In this document: one piece after another, positions 1-26,609 of the stretch
Position numbering within the stretch: position 1 is the first letter of the stretch
Layout: every line of letters starts with the position of its first letter
Assembly (NCBI RefSeq): GCF_021917145.1
Contig: NC_061081.1
Coordinates: forward strand, 6,322,777-6,386,776
Length of the DNA: 64,000 bases
DNA from: Hypomesus transpacificus
Taxonomy: Eukaryota; Chordata; Actinopteri; Osmeriformes; Osmeridae
Direction of reading: 5' to 3'
Notes under the pieces: model-generated
Database searches by the model: none
What the model was told of the DNA's origin: nothing
Seen by the model: only the letters and a program-made list of their open reading frames with translations
Program-made: the position numbers and the translations under genes

Positions 1-2920
1 CTCCACACTGCTCTGCCAGACTGGGCCCAGGTACAGCACACACACATACATACAAACACACACAGAAGAGAGACACACACTGGTAGACACACACGTGCAC
101 AATGGCACATATACACCCACACAGGAACACACGTAAGAACGCACACGCACACACACGCACACACACACACACACACACAGAGGATAATCATTACCGTCAT
201 ATGCCATGCACTCCAGCTTGTACTTTCTTTCTTTCTTATTTAATTAATTAAAACAATCATCAATGAACTTTAAATTAGTCTGGTGTAAAATAATCTCTTT
301 CTTGTGCTTTAATAATTAGCAGGCAGCACGGCGGAGGTATTAATTGCATTTACTCTCCTGCCTGGGGAGAGAGGGGGGGGGAGGGGGAGGACAGAGAGAG
401 GAGAGAGGGAGGGGGCTGAGGACAGCGGAGGAGGAGAGGAGAGGAGGTGGCGGATGAGAGGGGGAGTTAGAACATGGCCAGCTCTGTCTCCTGAAATAGA
501 GAATTCCCATGAATTGTGTAGAAAGTGGGCTGGAGGGTGTGGGCCCCTGGGTGGGGCCCCGGGGAAGGCTGGCTACCCTTAATTAGCCCCGCACTGCTCT
601 CACATTGATTGAAATGCAGCACATCAATTATTAAGCCTAACTGTTTTTATAACTCCCTCCTGTCAAACACACACACACACACTTACACACACGCAGCCTG
701 TAACAGTAGGTGAGAGAGCGGTGTGTGCTGACAAACGGGTGACATTTCTTTCTTAACAGGATGGTGAAAAAAAACAGGTGACACGTGCACACACACACAC
801 ACACATCTACACTGGGGTAAATGTTTCTTGCAGGGTTTAAACCCAACCTCCCATTCTCCAGAACCAGGCCTGAACCATCAGACCAAGATGCTATTGCAGA
901 TGGGCTGCAGGTCACATGATCACATGCACCATGCCGTGACTTCTGTTGCCAGAACAGTGTCTGGAGTCTACCCGGGTCACATCAAATGTGGTTTCATTTT
1001 TTTAACTTGTTAGTTAGTTAGTAATTTAGTCAGTGAGTCAGTTAGTTAATTGCTTACTTACGAAGTTACTTGGGTAGATGACAGATTGCACGCTGAAGAT
1101 ACAGAAGTCTGTGATGTCATCACACCAGACCCTCAGCCCATTAGGAAAACACTCCTAATCAGTTTAATGGCTTTAATTACCTCCTAACACACACACAATC
1201 ACTGCTTACACGCAGCTGCTGCCAGCTTCTCACGTTGGAGACTCGCGCTCACTGCTGCCTCCTACTGTTTCTGAGTGGAGCCTGCGGGAGGCAGAGTGGA
1301 GCCAGCCTGTCCCTGGTAGAGGCTCTGTGCTGAGATGAGCCAGAGCAACATGCCCATCAGGTCTGAGACAGCAATGTGGCCCCGCCTCCCCGCACAACCT
1401 CCCTCTCTCTGTCCCTGTCCCTGTCCCTGGTCCTGTTCCTGCCTCTGTCCCTGGTGCTGACCCTGGTCCTGCAGTCACTGTGCCTCCGAGTGGAAAACTC
1501 ATCTGGGCCAAATTACCTGGCGGGGCCCCTCTGTGCTCCAGTTACCTGGTTCTTCCTGGGTCAGGCAGCCAGCAGAAAGCCCAGCCTGGACATCTTACAC
1601 TCCTGCTGGACAAGTCAGCCGGCCCATGCCACAAAGACTCTTGGAGAGCCCTTTGTGAAGGAGGCCGGGTCAACCATAGGTTAGGACAACGTCTTAATTA
1701 GGAGCTGTAACTTATACACGATTAAGCTGCACCAGGCCCACTGGACGGACAAAAGACCTTCGCAGGGTTTTGTCCGAGGTCGAGAGGGTCAAACGTAAGG
1801 AAGTCTTACAGGAACGCCACGCAACGCTGGCGCCCCACAAAGCTGGTAGGGACATCCAACAATGGCACGAGTTGGATGTGAGGGCCCGGGTGCCCGTGTC
1901 GGCGAGGCTGGCTTCACGTTCAGCCGGCTCGGAGACCAAGGCGACAGCTTTCGCTTTCCCACACAGGGAGGCCAGGGTTTGTTTACTGTGGGTTATGTCA
2001 GGTCATCGGCAACCACAAGGAAAATGACACGGTTGTCTATTAAAACCCCCTTCAGACACAAGACATGGTGCCACAGGTAAACCCCTCAGACAGCGGACGC
2101 TCACATGTTACCGCCTGGGTATTACACGGTGAGGGAAGAGCTTCCTGGTAGCTCGGGAGTCAACTGGTCACAGGGGGCCAAAGAGGAGACTGCGCCAAAC
2201 CACTAAAAACATCATCCATGTTAAACTCTGCATGAATAATAGACTGCAGTGGTTTTCAGTCTCCTCCCCGCAAGGCTTGTTAATGTGTTGGGAGACGTTT
2301 GATGGAGCTGCTCGTAGGAGCGAGGCCCAGGTCCGTGGCGGGAGAGGGGGGCGCCAGAAGGGGAAGGGGGTGGTTGTAGGGAAGGGTGTGGAACTACAAT
2401 CGGCGCTAAGCATTAGCCCTATGTTTCTATCATTCAAACACTTGTTTGTTTTTGCAATCAGGTTTGCGTTTTCATTTATTAACTTGTCAGCATCCAAAGA
2501 GACATATAAATAGTGTATATAGTTACAAAGTGCAGCAGACGTGCATAGTTGGAACTATTCTCATTTCTATAGTCCAGACAGAAGGTTCCATTCTCTCGTC
2601 CTGCACCAGGACTAACCCAACCCAGACAGGAGTGGTTGCATGATGGGAACTCTGGACTATTACTGTGCCCGCAGCACCCTCTGCTGGACAGTTGTGTGAA
2701 CACCACATTTGGGGGACTTGGACTAACAGCACCAGAGAAAACGCTTAATAAACCGTATTAATGTTATAATAATCAAATATGATATGATATTCCCAACCAC
2801 AGTGGTCAGTGTTATTAGTTGAACAAAGATCCCCTAGATTTTTGACATATTTTTAAAACATACAGAGATACCCTCATGACAGCCTAACCTTTCATCTGCA
2901 AACAACCGAGTCGACACAGC
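1..2920. other. Intergenic region downstream of smad2, no gene recognised
   Basis: No reading frame here has a recognisable domain or a convincing splice pattern. The first 180 bases and 660-800 hold (CA)n/(GT)n microsatellites. 360-450 is a G/A-rich tract. 1,400-1,470 is a run of CT/CCTG-type simple sequence. Around 2,500-2,760 the sequence is unique but uninformative. The ATTA-rich stretch at 190-650 is listed separately. Confidence 0.6.
190..650. other. Candidate conserved non-coding element, ATTA-rich
   Basis: Two blocks, about 225-360 and 575-640, are rich in ATTA/TAATTA cores of the kind bound by homeodomain proteins. They are non-repetitive and show no coding signal. A purine-rich spacer lies between them. 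This texture is typical of developmental enhancers in vertebrates, but conservation cannot be seen from one sequence, so this is inference. Confidence 0.3.
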
Positions 2921-4035
2921 AGCATCCAGAGAAGTCAAACTTTTATTAGTGTACTTATGAAGTCTGCATACTGTATGTAACACCTGAAGAGCTCAGAGAC
3001 CACATACTACAGCAACAGCACAGTTTCTATTGGAAACACAAGCTCATCCACACAAATGATTTGCCATAAAAAAAAAAAGTAAAAAAAAGAGAAAAAACAA
3101 AAGAATGTGTGGAACTCAATGACAGTGTATCAATGTATATCCATCCACAGTTATATGCATATGGATCTGGTCCACATCCGAGTCTCATCTGCACACTGTC
3201 GTCCACAGCAACAGTTACAGGTTGTCACGACGATTCACTCATGACACCGGCAGTCCTGTTGTTCTTACTGTCCCATACCACAAACACCTAGATAGAATAG
3301 CAGGAGGGGGGGGGGGGGGGTCAGCCTAGTCAAGTACTAGAACCAAGTACGGGAGACGAGATGGGTGAGGGGCTTGTTTGAGCTTAACAGGAAGTGTGAT
3401 GGTCTAGGGTGAGGGGCTTGTTTGAGCTTAACAGGAAGTGTGATGGTCTAGGGTGAGGGGCTTGTTTGAGCAGGTCTCTCTACTGTAGACAGCCGACCAG
3501 TCAAACACAGCAACTTTTCTACTTCTCATTTCATGAGGCCCAAAGTGGGCAAGATCAAAAGAAATGCTGAATTCTAAATGAAAAAAAAAGTTTTAAAGAT
3601 TTTTAATATATTTATATATAAAAATACATGGAAATACAAAAAGGTAGCTAAAAGGAAAAAATGAATGGTGCAAAATTATGCTAGACTAGTCAATCAATAC
3701 TTAAAGCTTAAATATTTGACGTTTGAAAGATTTTGACCACGAAAAGAAGATTTAGTAACCAACTACTCGGTTTGGTCCGTTGGACCGTTTTGATTGGCAA
3801 CACTCACTCCAGACGTGTGCACGTGTGCAGGAAGAAGAACACAGACTTGTTCTAGAACGCTGACATTGTGCCACATTCTCTAGTCTGCTGTGGAGGAAAA
3901 CGGTCTGATTGTACGTGTCAATTCTGGGTCTGTCTTGGACATCCCCGTCTCTTCAACATGGTGGACAGCCACTCACTCACTACAAAGGCAACAGGTTTTT
4001 GTTTTATATAGAGGGGAGTAAAGAGGAGAGACATA

Positions 4036-4130
<95 letters not shown>

Positions 4131-4560
4131 AAAGAGAAAGCAGAGGGTGTGGTAAGACTGACTAGCATGTCAAATGATGTGCTGTTCGTCCTCCCTTAGC
4201 ACACCACTAGGGGGAGACCTTGTCGTGGTCTCTGTGGTCTGGTTCCAGCCTCCAGAAGCTGTGTCCAGGAGACAAACATCCCTCCGAGGGCCTGCTCTGG
4301 CTCTGGCTCTGCTGGAGGCCCGCACGTGTCGCTTGTCCGGCTTCAGGCCTTGACACAATCTGAACAACATCCATTAGGGGCACACTTTCTGGACTTCGGG
4401 GTAACTGACCAGGTGTGTGTGTGCGCGTGTGTGTGCGTGTGAGAGAGTGAAAATAAATCTTATAAGGGAATAGAATTGGGAAATATACAGAGTCTGTTTT
4501 CTGGTTTTTCTGGTGATGAACTGGGGGTTTAGAGAAATACTGGTTGAAGGTCAGGGGACA
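2920..4560 (-). other. smad2: smad2 3' untranslated region and poly(A) signal
   Basis: The region follows the smad2 stop codon. The first good AATAAA on the minus strand lies at 2,942-2,947, so the transcript probably ends near 2,920. It contains an AT-rich middle part (3,590-3,700) and a 42-base direct repeat around 3,364-3,470. A long (GA)n tract lies at 4,038-4,126, read as (TC)n in the mRNA. The exact end is inferred. Confidence 0.55.
4038..4126. repeat. (GA)n microsatellite
   Basis: About 44 nearly uninterrupted GA units lie inside the inferred smad2 3' UTR. The open frame across it (Arg-Glu repeats) is a by-product of the repeat, not a gene. Confidence 0.95.
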
Positions 4561-17150
<12,590 letters not shown>

Positions 17151-17476
17151 CAGCTGCAGTTCTTCACTAATGATAATGATGAGGATGATGAGCTGATCTG
17201 AGATTCTTGTCTATTAAAATGTCAATGATTTGTAAGGGTTATAATAAATAAGTGTCCTATTATTTATGACATCTCTTGAAGCGATTCTACAGCTGTTTTT
17301 TTTCCCAGCACGCAACGGTGTGTGAAATCACGTGCCACCCAACCACCTGCCAGTCCTAATCAGTTCTTAATTAACTCCAAGCTTTGAGAAATCTCCTGCG
17401 GGTTGAAGTTGATTTAAGTCTTCCGACTCGACTCTTCTTAATTGTGTCAAGCAACCTGCTGCGGCGTTTTTCAGTC
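17151..17476 (+). terminator. ccdc17 3' UTR and short gap to the receptor gene
   Basis: A poly(A) signal AATAAA lies at 17,243-17,248. The next start codon on the same strand is only about 230 bases further on, so the promoter of the receptor gene must sit in this gap. No TATA box is obvious. Confidence 0.6.
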
Positions 17477-20400
17477 ATGGAATTACGTCCGTTCGCTTAT
17501 TTTATATTAGGCCTACTTACGAGTTTGGGACAAGGTAAAAGCCTCTACTCTTTAACGTTCACGCCACTGTATATCGCAGTTCGTTGGTGTTATCATAATC
17601 ATAAAAAAGATTACAAATCAAAGCTTGTGTGTGCCTGCACATGCAGGTAAAGGTTGTGGACCAACCCGATGGCAGTGTGATGATGGAACGTGCGTGCCTC
17701 CCGAATGGAGGTGTGACGGGGATGGAGACTGTTTGGACGGCTCGGATGAGATGAACTGCGGTGGGTTTCGGTAGCAGTTATAATGTTTGTTTTTCACTTT
17801 ACGATGTCATATCCGCAGGGGCTCTGATAGAAAACACGTGTGGATTTGCAGTCCAGTATGGTTCTCAGTACAGATTCATGAAGGATGTAATTGTAGATTT
17901 GTCTCCCGTTTTCTCCTTGTCTCCAGAGTGTATGCATGGCCAGTTTTTTTGCGTGGGCTCTCGGGTGTGTGTGAGTGAGTCAGCGCGGTGTGATGGTCAG
18001 CAACAGTGTGCCGACGGTTCCGATGAGTTGAACTGCACTGTCAGTCTGGCCCAACAACAACACCAGGAGCCAGGGTGTCTACAAGGAGACTGGACCTGCA
18101 AGAACACGATATGCATCCCCAAGGAGCTCCGCTGTAACGGGGCCAACGACTGCATGGACAATTCTGACGAAACGGACTGTGGTGAGCTCTGGGGTAATCT
18201 CCAGGTTTGGGGGTCCTCTTTGTGATCTGGGAAACATCTAAAACATACAGGGCAGGGGGGCACGAGGACCAGGATTGAGAACCACTTGCTTTAGACATGG
18301 ATCAAATACAATTGTTTGTGCAGGAAACTGTGACCAGGCTAGTCTGCGTTGTCCTGGAGGGCTGTGTTACTCCACTCAGGAGAAGTGTGATGGCAAGGTC
18401 CAGTGTCCTGATGGCAGCGATGAGCCTTCTACTTGTGGTAAAACACTCACATTTCTTCCAGACAACTTCTATTCTGCATAAAAAAAAACAAAAGATCTGT
18501 CTGTGGCTGAGCTTGTTTTCCCCTCAAGTCAGTCCTGTGGTTGACCTGTGTTTGTGGTTCTTATGCAGGCCGAAGCTGCTCCGTGGCTAACGGAGGCTGC
18601 AGTCACAGGTGTGTACCCCAGACCTGGGGGACCCTGTGTGTCTGCCCCTCCGGCTGGAAGCTGTCTGCCAACGGATCCATCTGCCTGGGTAGCCTTAACT
18701 TGGACCACAATTATAAATATACATATTTGTAAGACGTACAAATACTGTTTGTGATGGAGCCCTGAAACTTCTCTTCCACCCTCCAACTCGTCTCCCCTGT
18801 CTTGTTTACTGCTCCCCGTTCTCCCTGGCTCAGATGTGGACGAGTGTTCCCAGGCCTACGGTCCCTGCAGCCACAGCTGTGTTAACACTGAGGGCTCCTA
18901 CTACTGCCACTGCAGGGATGGCTTCCAGCAGAAGGGCAACACAAACTGCCTCCCCACAGGTGACTCGGCCGGACTCAGTCTGACTCTGAGCCAAGGACAC
19001 GGGCTAGTCCTGCTGGTGCCTTGCAGCCTCAGGGTTGTGACTTATTAACTAGATTGTTAGTCTGACCACTTTACTGCCTAAAATACAAGCTAGTCCTGTT
19101 TTAGTACAGGTGACTGGGAATATAACCCTGCCTCAGTCCTCCTGCTTCTGTATCTTATAGTAACTGAGAGAGAACTAACCAGATGGGCTAAAGCAATACC
19201 TTTTTGTTCTAGCCTAGCTACCTGCCTGGAGCACAGTCTTCCCCAAGTTAAAGATAACCCCGTCAGCAGCACACTAGATTAGTTTTTTCTTATGCCTGAA
19301 TGTAGACATCCCTCCCTCTCCCCAGGTGCAGATCCCATGCTGCTGACTGTGCTGAAGGGCACCTTGGGTCTTATCAACCTGAAGACACTGCAGTTTAAGG
19401 TGGTGCATAGCATGAGTGCTGACACCTTAACCCTGGCCTACGACCTGACCCGGAGGAGCCTCTACTGGGCTGATGACCAGGGCAACATCTACAAGCAAGG
19501 CAACGTCCTATACAGCAGTCAGTTACCAATCCTGCTTGTAGCATTCAGGGGAGGTGGTTTGGGATCACATGGCATTTCTTGGTCTAATGGTGGATTCTAT
19601 AGTAAAGGCTCAGTGTGTTCACGTGGTGTCGAAAAGGGGTATTGAGACAACATGCACGAGACATGTAAGCCACTTGATTCTTGCTTCAGTTTGATGCTCA
19701 GCGGAGAGGTAACTCATGTAACTGATGTTTATGGCTTTACCCCTTACATTCCCTAGCTTTCATTGTTTGCTAGTTACTACACACAAGTCATTTTCTTTCA
19801 AGGTCAAACTGGAATCAAAAGTCTGGCATGTGATTGGCTATCTGGTCAACTGTACTGGACCAATCAGAAGTCTAAGTCCATCATACTCGGGGCTCCTGAT
19901 GGGAGTGGCTTTGCGACCATTCTCTCCAAGAATGTTGACCCACTGGATCTGGTGCTCCTACCCAGTGAGAGGTAGAGTCCTGATTCTGTTCACTCCTGAA
20001 GGGGCTACTGGTGTCTTCACCTATCCACCCTGAAGTCCTCGCGTTTTCTTATGCCCCCCCCCCCAGCTGGATGTTCTGGGTGGACCAGGGACCAGGTGAG
20101 CGGTTGACCCTGGAGCGTGCTGCACTGGATGGGTCCAGCAGGATCTCCCTGGCGGTGCTGACTGGTCAGGCTCCACGGGGTTTGGCTCTGGACGTGGCTG
20201 CTCGCAGGCTCTACTGGATCAGCGACTTCAAGAAGGCAAGTGTGGCATCAACAGCGCCTGACAAATACATAAATAATAATAATTTACAAAAGAGACCAAT
20301 ATTTAAGAATATACTAGAGTGGTGTTGTGTACAAGTCGTGGTCATAACTGCGGCCTAGGTCTACTAACGGGTTGCAACACGAGTGGGGCGTGGCGGCTGA

Positions 20401-21990
20401 TCCTCCTCTCTCCCCCACAGTCCATTGAGACTGTGCAGGTGGACGGGAGCAGGCGTTCCACGCTCGGAGACTTCTTCAGCCGGGGCCAGGCATCGGGCCT
20501 GGGGGCCTTTGCAGGCTGGTTCTACTGGGCAGACGAGAAGGGTCTGTGGAGGTCCCCCCAGGACCAACCCAAACGGAAGAGCTTCCTGCAAAGGGCGCCT
20601 CTGGCCTCCCTGCTGATCTACCACCATCTGCAGCAGCCCAGTGGTAGGTGACCTCAACTGCACTTCCAACTGAAAATGCTGTCCTCCCAAGCACCGCTTG
20701 GTGTTGGCCACTTCTTATTGGTGGAGGGTACATCTGTCCCTATAGCATGTTGGTATGGCTTTGTGTTTTGTGATCCAGGACGCTCTGTGTGTGGGAGAAC
20801 CCCTTGCCAGCTGTGTCTTCCCTCCCTGGCCAACCCCACTGGCTTCACCTGCATATGTTCTGATGAGAAACTCCTGCTGCCAGAAGGAACCTGTGATTGT
20901 ATGTCCTAGATCATGTCCTCTGAATTCCATACTTCTGCTCTAGAGTATAGAATCTGCAACATTCTCTGTACTGTCTCCCAGATCCTAGGTTTGCCTATGG
21001 CACATCCAGCCGCATCTACCTCCTAGAGTTTAGAGGCACAGAGACTGTGAAAACGTTGATGTTCTCGACAGACCAGGACCTCCAGTCTTTTGACATAGAC
21101 TGGTATCGGGGCTGGTTGTACTGGGCCAACAGCACTGGACACGTGAAACGTGTCAGCGTCACTGTGGACCAGACTGAAGAAGTCCCAACATTGAAACCAG
21201 GTATTAACTTCACACCTCACCATCTCGACATGCTACGGGAAATGACGCGTCCAAGAGGATTTAGTTTTTTGTCTGAGGATCAATCCCATGCTGTGCCCTC
21301 TCCTTCCTCCAGCTTGTACAGTCAGGGTGGACCAGACCACTGGGAATGTCTTTTGGTTGTCATGCGACCAGCTCTGCATAGGGTTCACCCCCGTCTTCCT
21401 GAGTAAACCGTGGAGACTGTACCACGCAGAAAGTGATGTCAAGGATATATCTGTGGATTGGCTGAGGGGAGTGTTGTACTGGGTAGAGAAGGGCCATGTC
21501 AGTACCATGAAGCTCACTGGAGGAGCCACCACAGAAGTGATGAAGGTGGGAGATGGAGTCATTGGCAGCATGGCCCTGGACTTGAGGGCCAATAGTTTCC
21601 TGTGGAACTCTCAGGGGAAAGGTCAGTAGAGCTTCACTGTCCAATGGTGAAACTGTTTGCAAACAAGGATTTTAAGTGCTGAATTACACAATCCCAAGTC
21701 CCATATTTGATCCATTGTGATGAGAGACGTTCTTCTAATGGAGCTCTTGGTGGCTTGTTTCGTCCTACAAGGCTTGACCTCTTTTAGCCTGGTCCAAGGG
21801 AAAGCTCATCTGGCAGGGAGCAGGTGGAACACTTTAGGCTCCATCATGGCAGCCCTGGAACCCTTCATGGTGTCCTATTCTGAAGACAACATCACTCTGT
21901 GGAACCGGAAAGACGCCCGCAGAGTGTTGGATGTTTCTGTCGGCAGTGGGGTCATTGGAGTGGTTGCTTCAATGAAGAAAATACAGAAAG
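17477..21990 (+). other. Receptor exons 1-14: first LDLa cluster, EGF pair, propellers 1 and 2
   Basis: Exons: 17477-17534 (signal), 17647-17760 (LDLa), 17927-18181 (two LDLa), 18324-18437 (LDLa), 18569-18688 (EGF), 18834-18959 (calcium-binding EGF, DVDEC), 19326-19517, 19803-19971, 20067-20235, 20421-20643 (propeller 1: [28 protein letters not shown]), 20779-20898 (EGF), 20982-21200, 21313-21621, 21799-21990 (propeller 2: WLYWANS, VLYWVEK). The intron after 20,235 starts with GCAAGT, a GC-AG intron. The acceptor of exon 14 is the least certain; it was chosen because the nearer one upstream leads to a stop. Confidence 0.85.
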
Positions 21991-24900
21991 GTGGAGTTCA
22001 CTGCCGAGAATGGGGGTGGGGGGTCAGTCAATGGTTCCATCGTTGTCATGGGAACCAGTTTGTTGGTGTTTTACCATGTAGGTTTTTTTGTTTGTTTCTT
22101 CCTCAGTTGCCCCAACTGCTCCTCCCTGCAGGAGTCCTTCAGTGACGTGTCCTGGTTCTTCACTCTGCATCTCCCAGACTCAGCTGTGTGACGGACGGAG
22201 GGACTGTCCTGATGGACACGATGAGGACGACTGTGTCACATCTTGCCCCAACAAATGTGTGATGCACTACCAAGTAGAACAATGATTGTAGAAATGCACT
22301 AGCTCTTCATGTGCCTCTAACAAAAGGTTTGTGGCACTTTCTCTGTCTCTCCCAGCTGACTTCCTCTGTAAGGACAGCAGGAAGTGTGTTGCCACGACCC
22401 TGGTGTGTGATGGACGCTCTCACTGCCATGATGGTTCAGATGAGGTGGGATGCCCCACCATCGCCGCCCCGACCTCCAAGGCAGCAGCCCAGCGGTGCCG
22501 ACTAGGCGCCAAGCAGTGCCTGGATGGGAAGGGCTGCGTTCTGCACAGCCATGTGTGTGACGGAGAGAGAGACTGTCAGGACGGCTCAGACGAGCAGGGC
22601 TGTGGTGAGAAGCTTGTTTCACCTGGTGGAAGTTTTGAATGATTGGTTAAATTGCTGCTACTTCATTCAACGGGTCATCGACAAGGATCATTTGCCCTCT
22701 GAACTTTAGCTAGAACAACCGTTCGTAAACTCTTTACTTAAAGATTGGAAGGAAACTTGTATCTGAAAGGCTGGGCTACAGTGCTTTCCTCTGTACCCTT
22801 ACCTTTTTCTGATAACATTGCATTCCAAAACCTTGGGACTGCAACAGCACTGGAGGGGGTTCCAGAACCTGGAGGAAGTTACATAAACATGGACAAATTA
22901 CATTTGTTGACGAAACATTTAAATAATGTTTAAACTTTAAAGACTTCAGTAATGACTTTTCTATAAAACTTGTGAGAATATAGTTGTTGTGGTTTTAAGT
23001 ACTAAGATGGCCTCTTCACAGATTACGTCAACAGCTCTCCAGCTACCCCCCCACCTCCTCAATCTACTCCCCCTCCACCCCCTCAGTCCAGCCAGCCTCC
23101 TCCAACCGCTCCTCCCTGCAGGAGTCCTTCAGTGACGTGTCCTGGTTCTTCACTCTGCATCTCCCAGACTCAGCTATGTGACGGACGGAGGGACTGTCCT
23201 GATGGACACGATGAGGACGACTGTGTCACATCTTGCCCCAACAAATGTGTGATGCACTACCAAGTTGAACTATGATTGGACAAATCCCCTTGCTCCATAC
23301 ATGCCTCTAATAATTGTGGCACTTTCTATGTCCCTCCCAGCTGACTTCCTCTGTAAGGACAGCAGGAAGTGTGTTGCCAGGACCCTGGTGTGTGATGGAC
23401 GCTCTCACTGCCATGATGGTTCAGATGAGGTGGGATGCCCCACCATCGCCGCCCCGACCTCCAAGGCAGCAGCCCAGCGGTGCCGACTAGGCGCCAAGCA
23501 GTGCCTGGATGGGAGGGGCTGCGTCCTGCACAGCCATGTGTGTGACGGAGAGAGAGACTGTCAGGACGGCTCAGACGAGCAGGGCTGTGAGCTCAAATGC
23601 CAACCAGGTCAGAAAGTGGCCTCCTCCCATATCTGGGCTGCAGGTATCAGTATTCAGCTGCTGACTCCTCATGCCATGTTGCCCCACAGGTGAGTTCCAG
23701 TGTTCCCATGGCAACAGGTGCCTCCCCCAGCAGCAGGTGTGTGATGGTACGCCCCAGTGCCGGGACCGGTCTGATGAGCAGGACTGCTGGAAGCCCTCCA
23801 AGAGCTGCAGCCATCGCTGTGACAACCGGACCAGATGTCTCCCTCAGCATTTCCTGTGTGACGGAGAGAGAGACTGTCAGGACGGCTCAGACGAGCAGGG
23901 CTGTGGTGAGAAGCTTCAGCAGCGTCTGGTGGACGTTTGAACGATGATTGGTGACTTTTTGCACCATTATTTAAAAGATGCCAAGTTAAATTGATTTCTG
24001 AACTTTAGCTTAGAGCCAAATGTTCTTTAGACTTTCCAACCCATATTAGGTGAAGTTGAGATTTGAGTTGTAGAAATGCACTGCTATAGATTGGTATCTC
24101 AAAACCTGGGATACACATCGCTGGCTTCTCTCCCCTTTATCCGTTTCTGATCCAGTGGTTTTGGAAGGCAATGTGAAGGGCTTCCGGAAGACAAAAATAT
24201 TATTTTTAATCAATTTCACACCTTCAAGACTTTACTCATTAGTGACCATTGTATGAAAACCAAGTTGGCCTTGTCTGGCCTCCTTTCTTTTCAGATTCCA
24301 TCAACACTTCTCCAAATGTTCCTTTGATCTACATAAAGACAACTACACCATCTCCATCTACTCCTCCTCCACCCCCTCAGTCCAGCCAGCCTCCAACTGC
24401 TCCTCCCTGCAGGAGTCCTTCAGTGACGTGTCCTGGTTCTTCACTCTGCATCTCCCAGACTCAGCTGTGTGACGGACGGAGGGACTGTCCTGATGGACAC
24501 GATGAGGACGACTGTGTCACATCTTGCCCCAACAAATGTGTGATGCACTACCAAGTTGAACTATGATTGGACAAATCCACTTGCTCAATACATGCCATCT
24601 AATAATTGTTTTGTGGCACTTTTTATGTCTCTCCCAGCTGACTTCCTCTGTAAGGACAGCAGGAAGTGTGTTGCCAGGACCCTGGTGTGTGATGGACGCT
24701 CTCACTGCCATGATGGTTCAGATGAGGTGGGATGCCCCACCATCGCCGCCCCGACCTCCAAGGCAGCAGCCCAGCGGTGCCGACTAGGCGCCAAGCAGTG
24801 CCTGGATGGGAGGGGCTGCGTCCTGCACAGCCATGTGTGTGACGGAGAGAGAGACTGTCAGGACGGCTCAGACGAGCAGGGCTGTGAGCTCAAATGCCAA

Positions 24901-26578
24901 CCAGGTCAGAAAGTGGCCTCCTCCCATATCTGGGCTGCAGGTATCAGTATTTAGCTGCTGACGCCTCGTGACATGTTGCCCCACAGGTGAGTTCCAGTGT
25001 TCCCATGGCAACCGGTGCCTCCCCCAGCAGCAGGTGTGTGATGGTACGCCCCAGTGCCGGGACCGGTCTGATGAGCAGGACTGCTGGAAGCCCTCCAAGA
25101 GCTGCAGCCATCGCTGTGACAACCGGACCAGATGTCTCCCTCAGCATTTCCTGTGTGACGGAGAGAGAGACTGTCAGGACGGCTCAGACGAGCAGGACTG
25201 TGGTGAGAAGCTTCAGCAGCGTCTGGTGGACGTTTGAACGAAGATTGGCACATTTTTTGAAGAGTTAAATTTCTTTCTCAACTTCAGCTAGAGCAAAAGC
25301 TCTCGACTTTACAACCCATATTTGGGCGAAGTTGACCTTTTGAGTTGTAGAAATGGAACTGCCATGGCTCGGTATCTCAAAGCTGGGAGACGCATTATGG
25401 CAATATACACATGGCTTCTCTTCCCTGTATCCATTTCTGATCCAGTGGTTTTGGAAGGCAATGTGAAGGGCTTCTGGAAGACACAAATATAATTTAATCC
25501 ATTTCACACCGTCAAGACTTTAATGACTTGGTGTGCTTTGTATGAAAACCCATTTGTAAGTTCCAAGTTGGCCTTGTCTGGCCTCCTTTCTTTTCAGATT
25601 CCATCAACACATCTCAAAATGTTCCTTTGATCTACATAAAGACAACTACACCATCTCCATCTACTCCGCCTCCACCCCCTCAGTCCAGCCAGCCTCCAAC
25701 TGCTCCTCCCTGCAGGAGTCCTTCAGTGACGTGTCCTGGTTCTTCACTCTGCATCTCCCAGACTCAGCTGTGTGACGGACGGAGGGACTGTCCTGATGGA
25801 CACGATGAGGACGACTGTGTGGACGCTTGTAAAGGCCCTGGTAACTACATCCTGTCTCTCGCCTTCTCGCACTCGCTGTCTGTGCTGGACACACTTTTTA
25901 CACCAAAGTGGTATGGCATCAATGAAGACGGAAGAGAATGTCATATTCCTGAGCAAGCAAGACTTGTTTCCTAAATAACAAGGAATTGGAAGGAATTTAA
26001 CTTTTCCAAAGGAATATAAGTAGGAAGCTGAGCCAAAGCAGACTTCAGTTATTGCCGCCTCCTAACTGCCTCTTATCTTCCAGGTGACTTCCTGTGCAAG
26101 GACAGGAGGAAGTGTGTGTCAAGGTTGGAAGTGTGCGACGGGCGTGCCCACTGCGCAGACGGCTCGGACGAGCGCGAGTGCCCGTCCTTGGCGCCATGCG
26201 TGCTGCGCTGTGACCGGGCAGCAGTCTGCCTCAGCCAGGAACACATCTGCGACGGCAAATCTGACTGCAGGGACGGTGCAGACGAGAGAGGCTGCGGTGA
26301 GTCACGCCCCTGAGTGGGACCGCACTGAGCGCCAGGAGACTTTTGTGGAACTGGGCGGCTGTACAAACCGACGTGTGTTTGTGTCTCTCCAGCCTCCTAC
26401 AGTGCAGCCCACCCCAGGACAGTGGCTCCGGTCTCGGTGAAGTGCCGACTGGGTACGCTCCTCTGCAGTGACCACAGGGAGTGTGTGCTCTACAGTCACG
26501 TGTGTGACGGAGAAGCAGACTGCCGGGATGGCTCAGACGAGCTGGGATGTGCCGTCCACTGCAAGAAGGGTCCGTGCT

Positions 26579-26609
<31 letters not shown>

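Noticed and set aside
3909-4199. Open frame with Arg-Glu repeats
   Set aside because: It is a translation of the (GA)n microsatellite in the smad2 3' UTR, with no start context, splice sites or domain.
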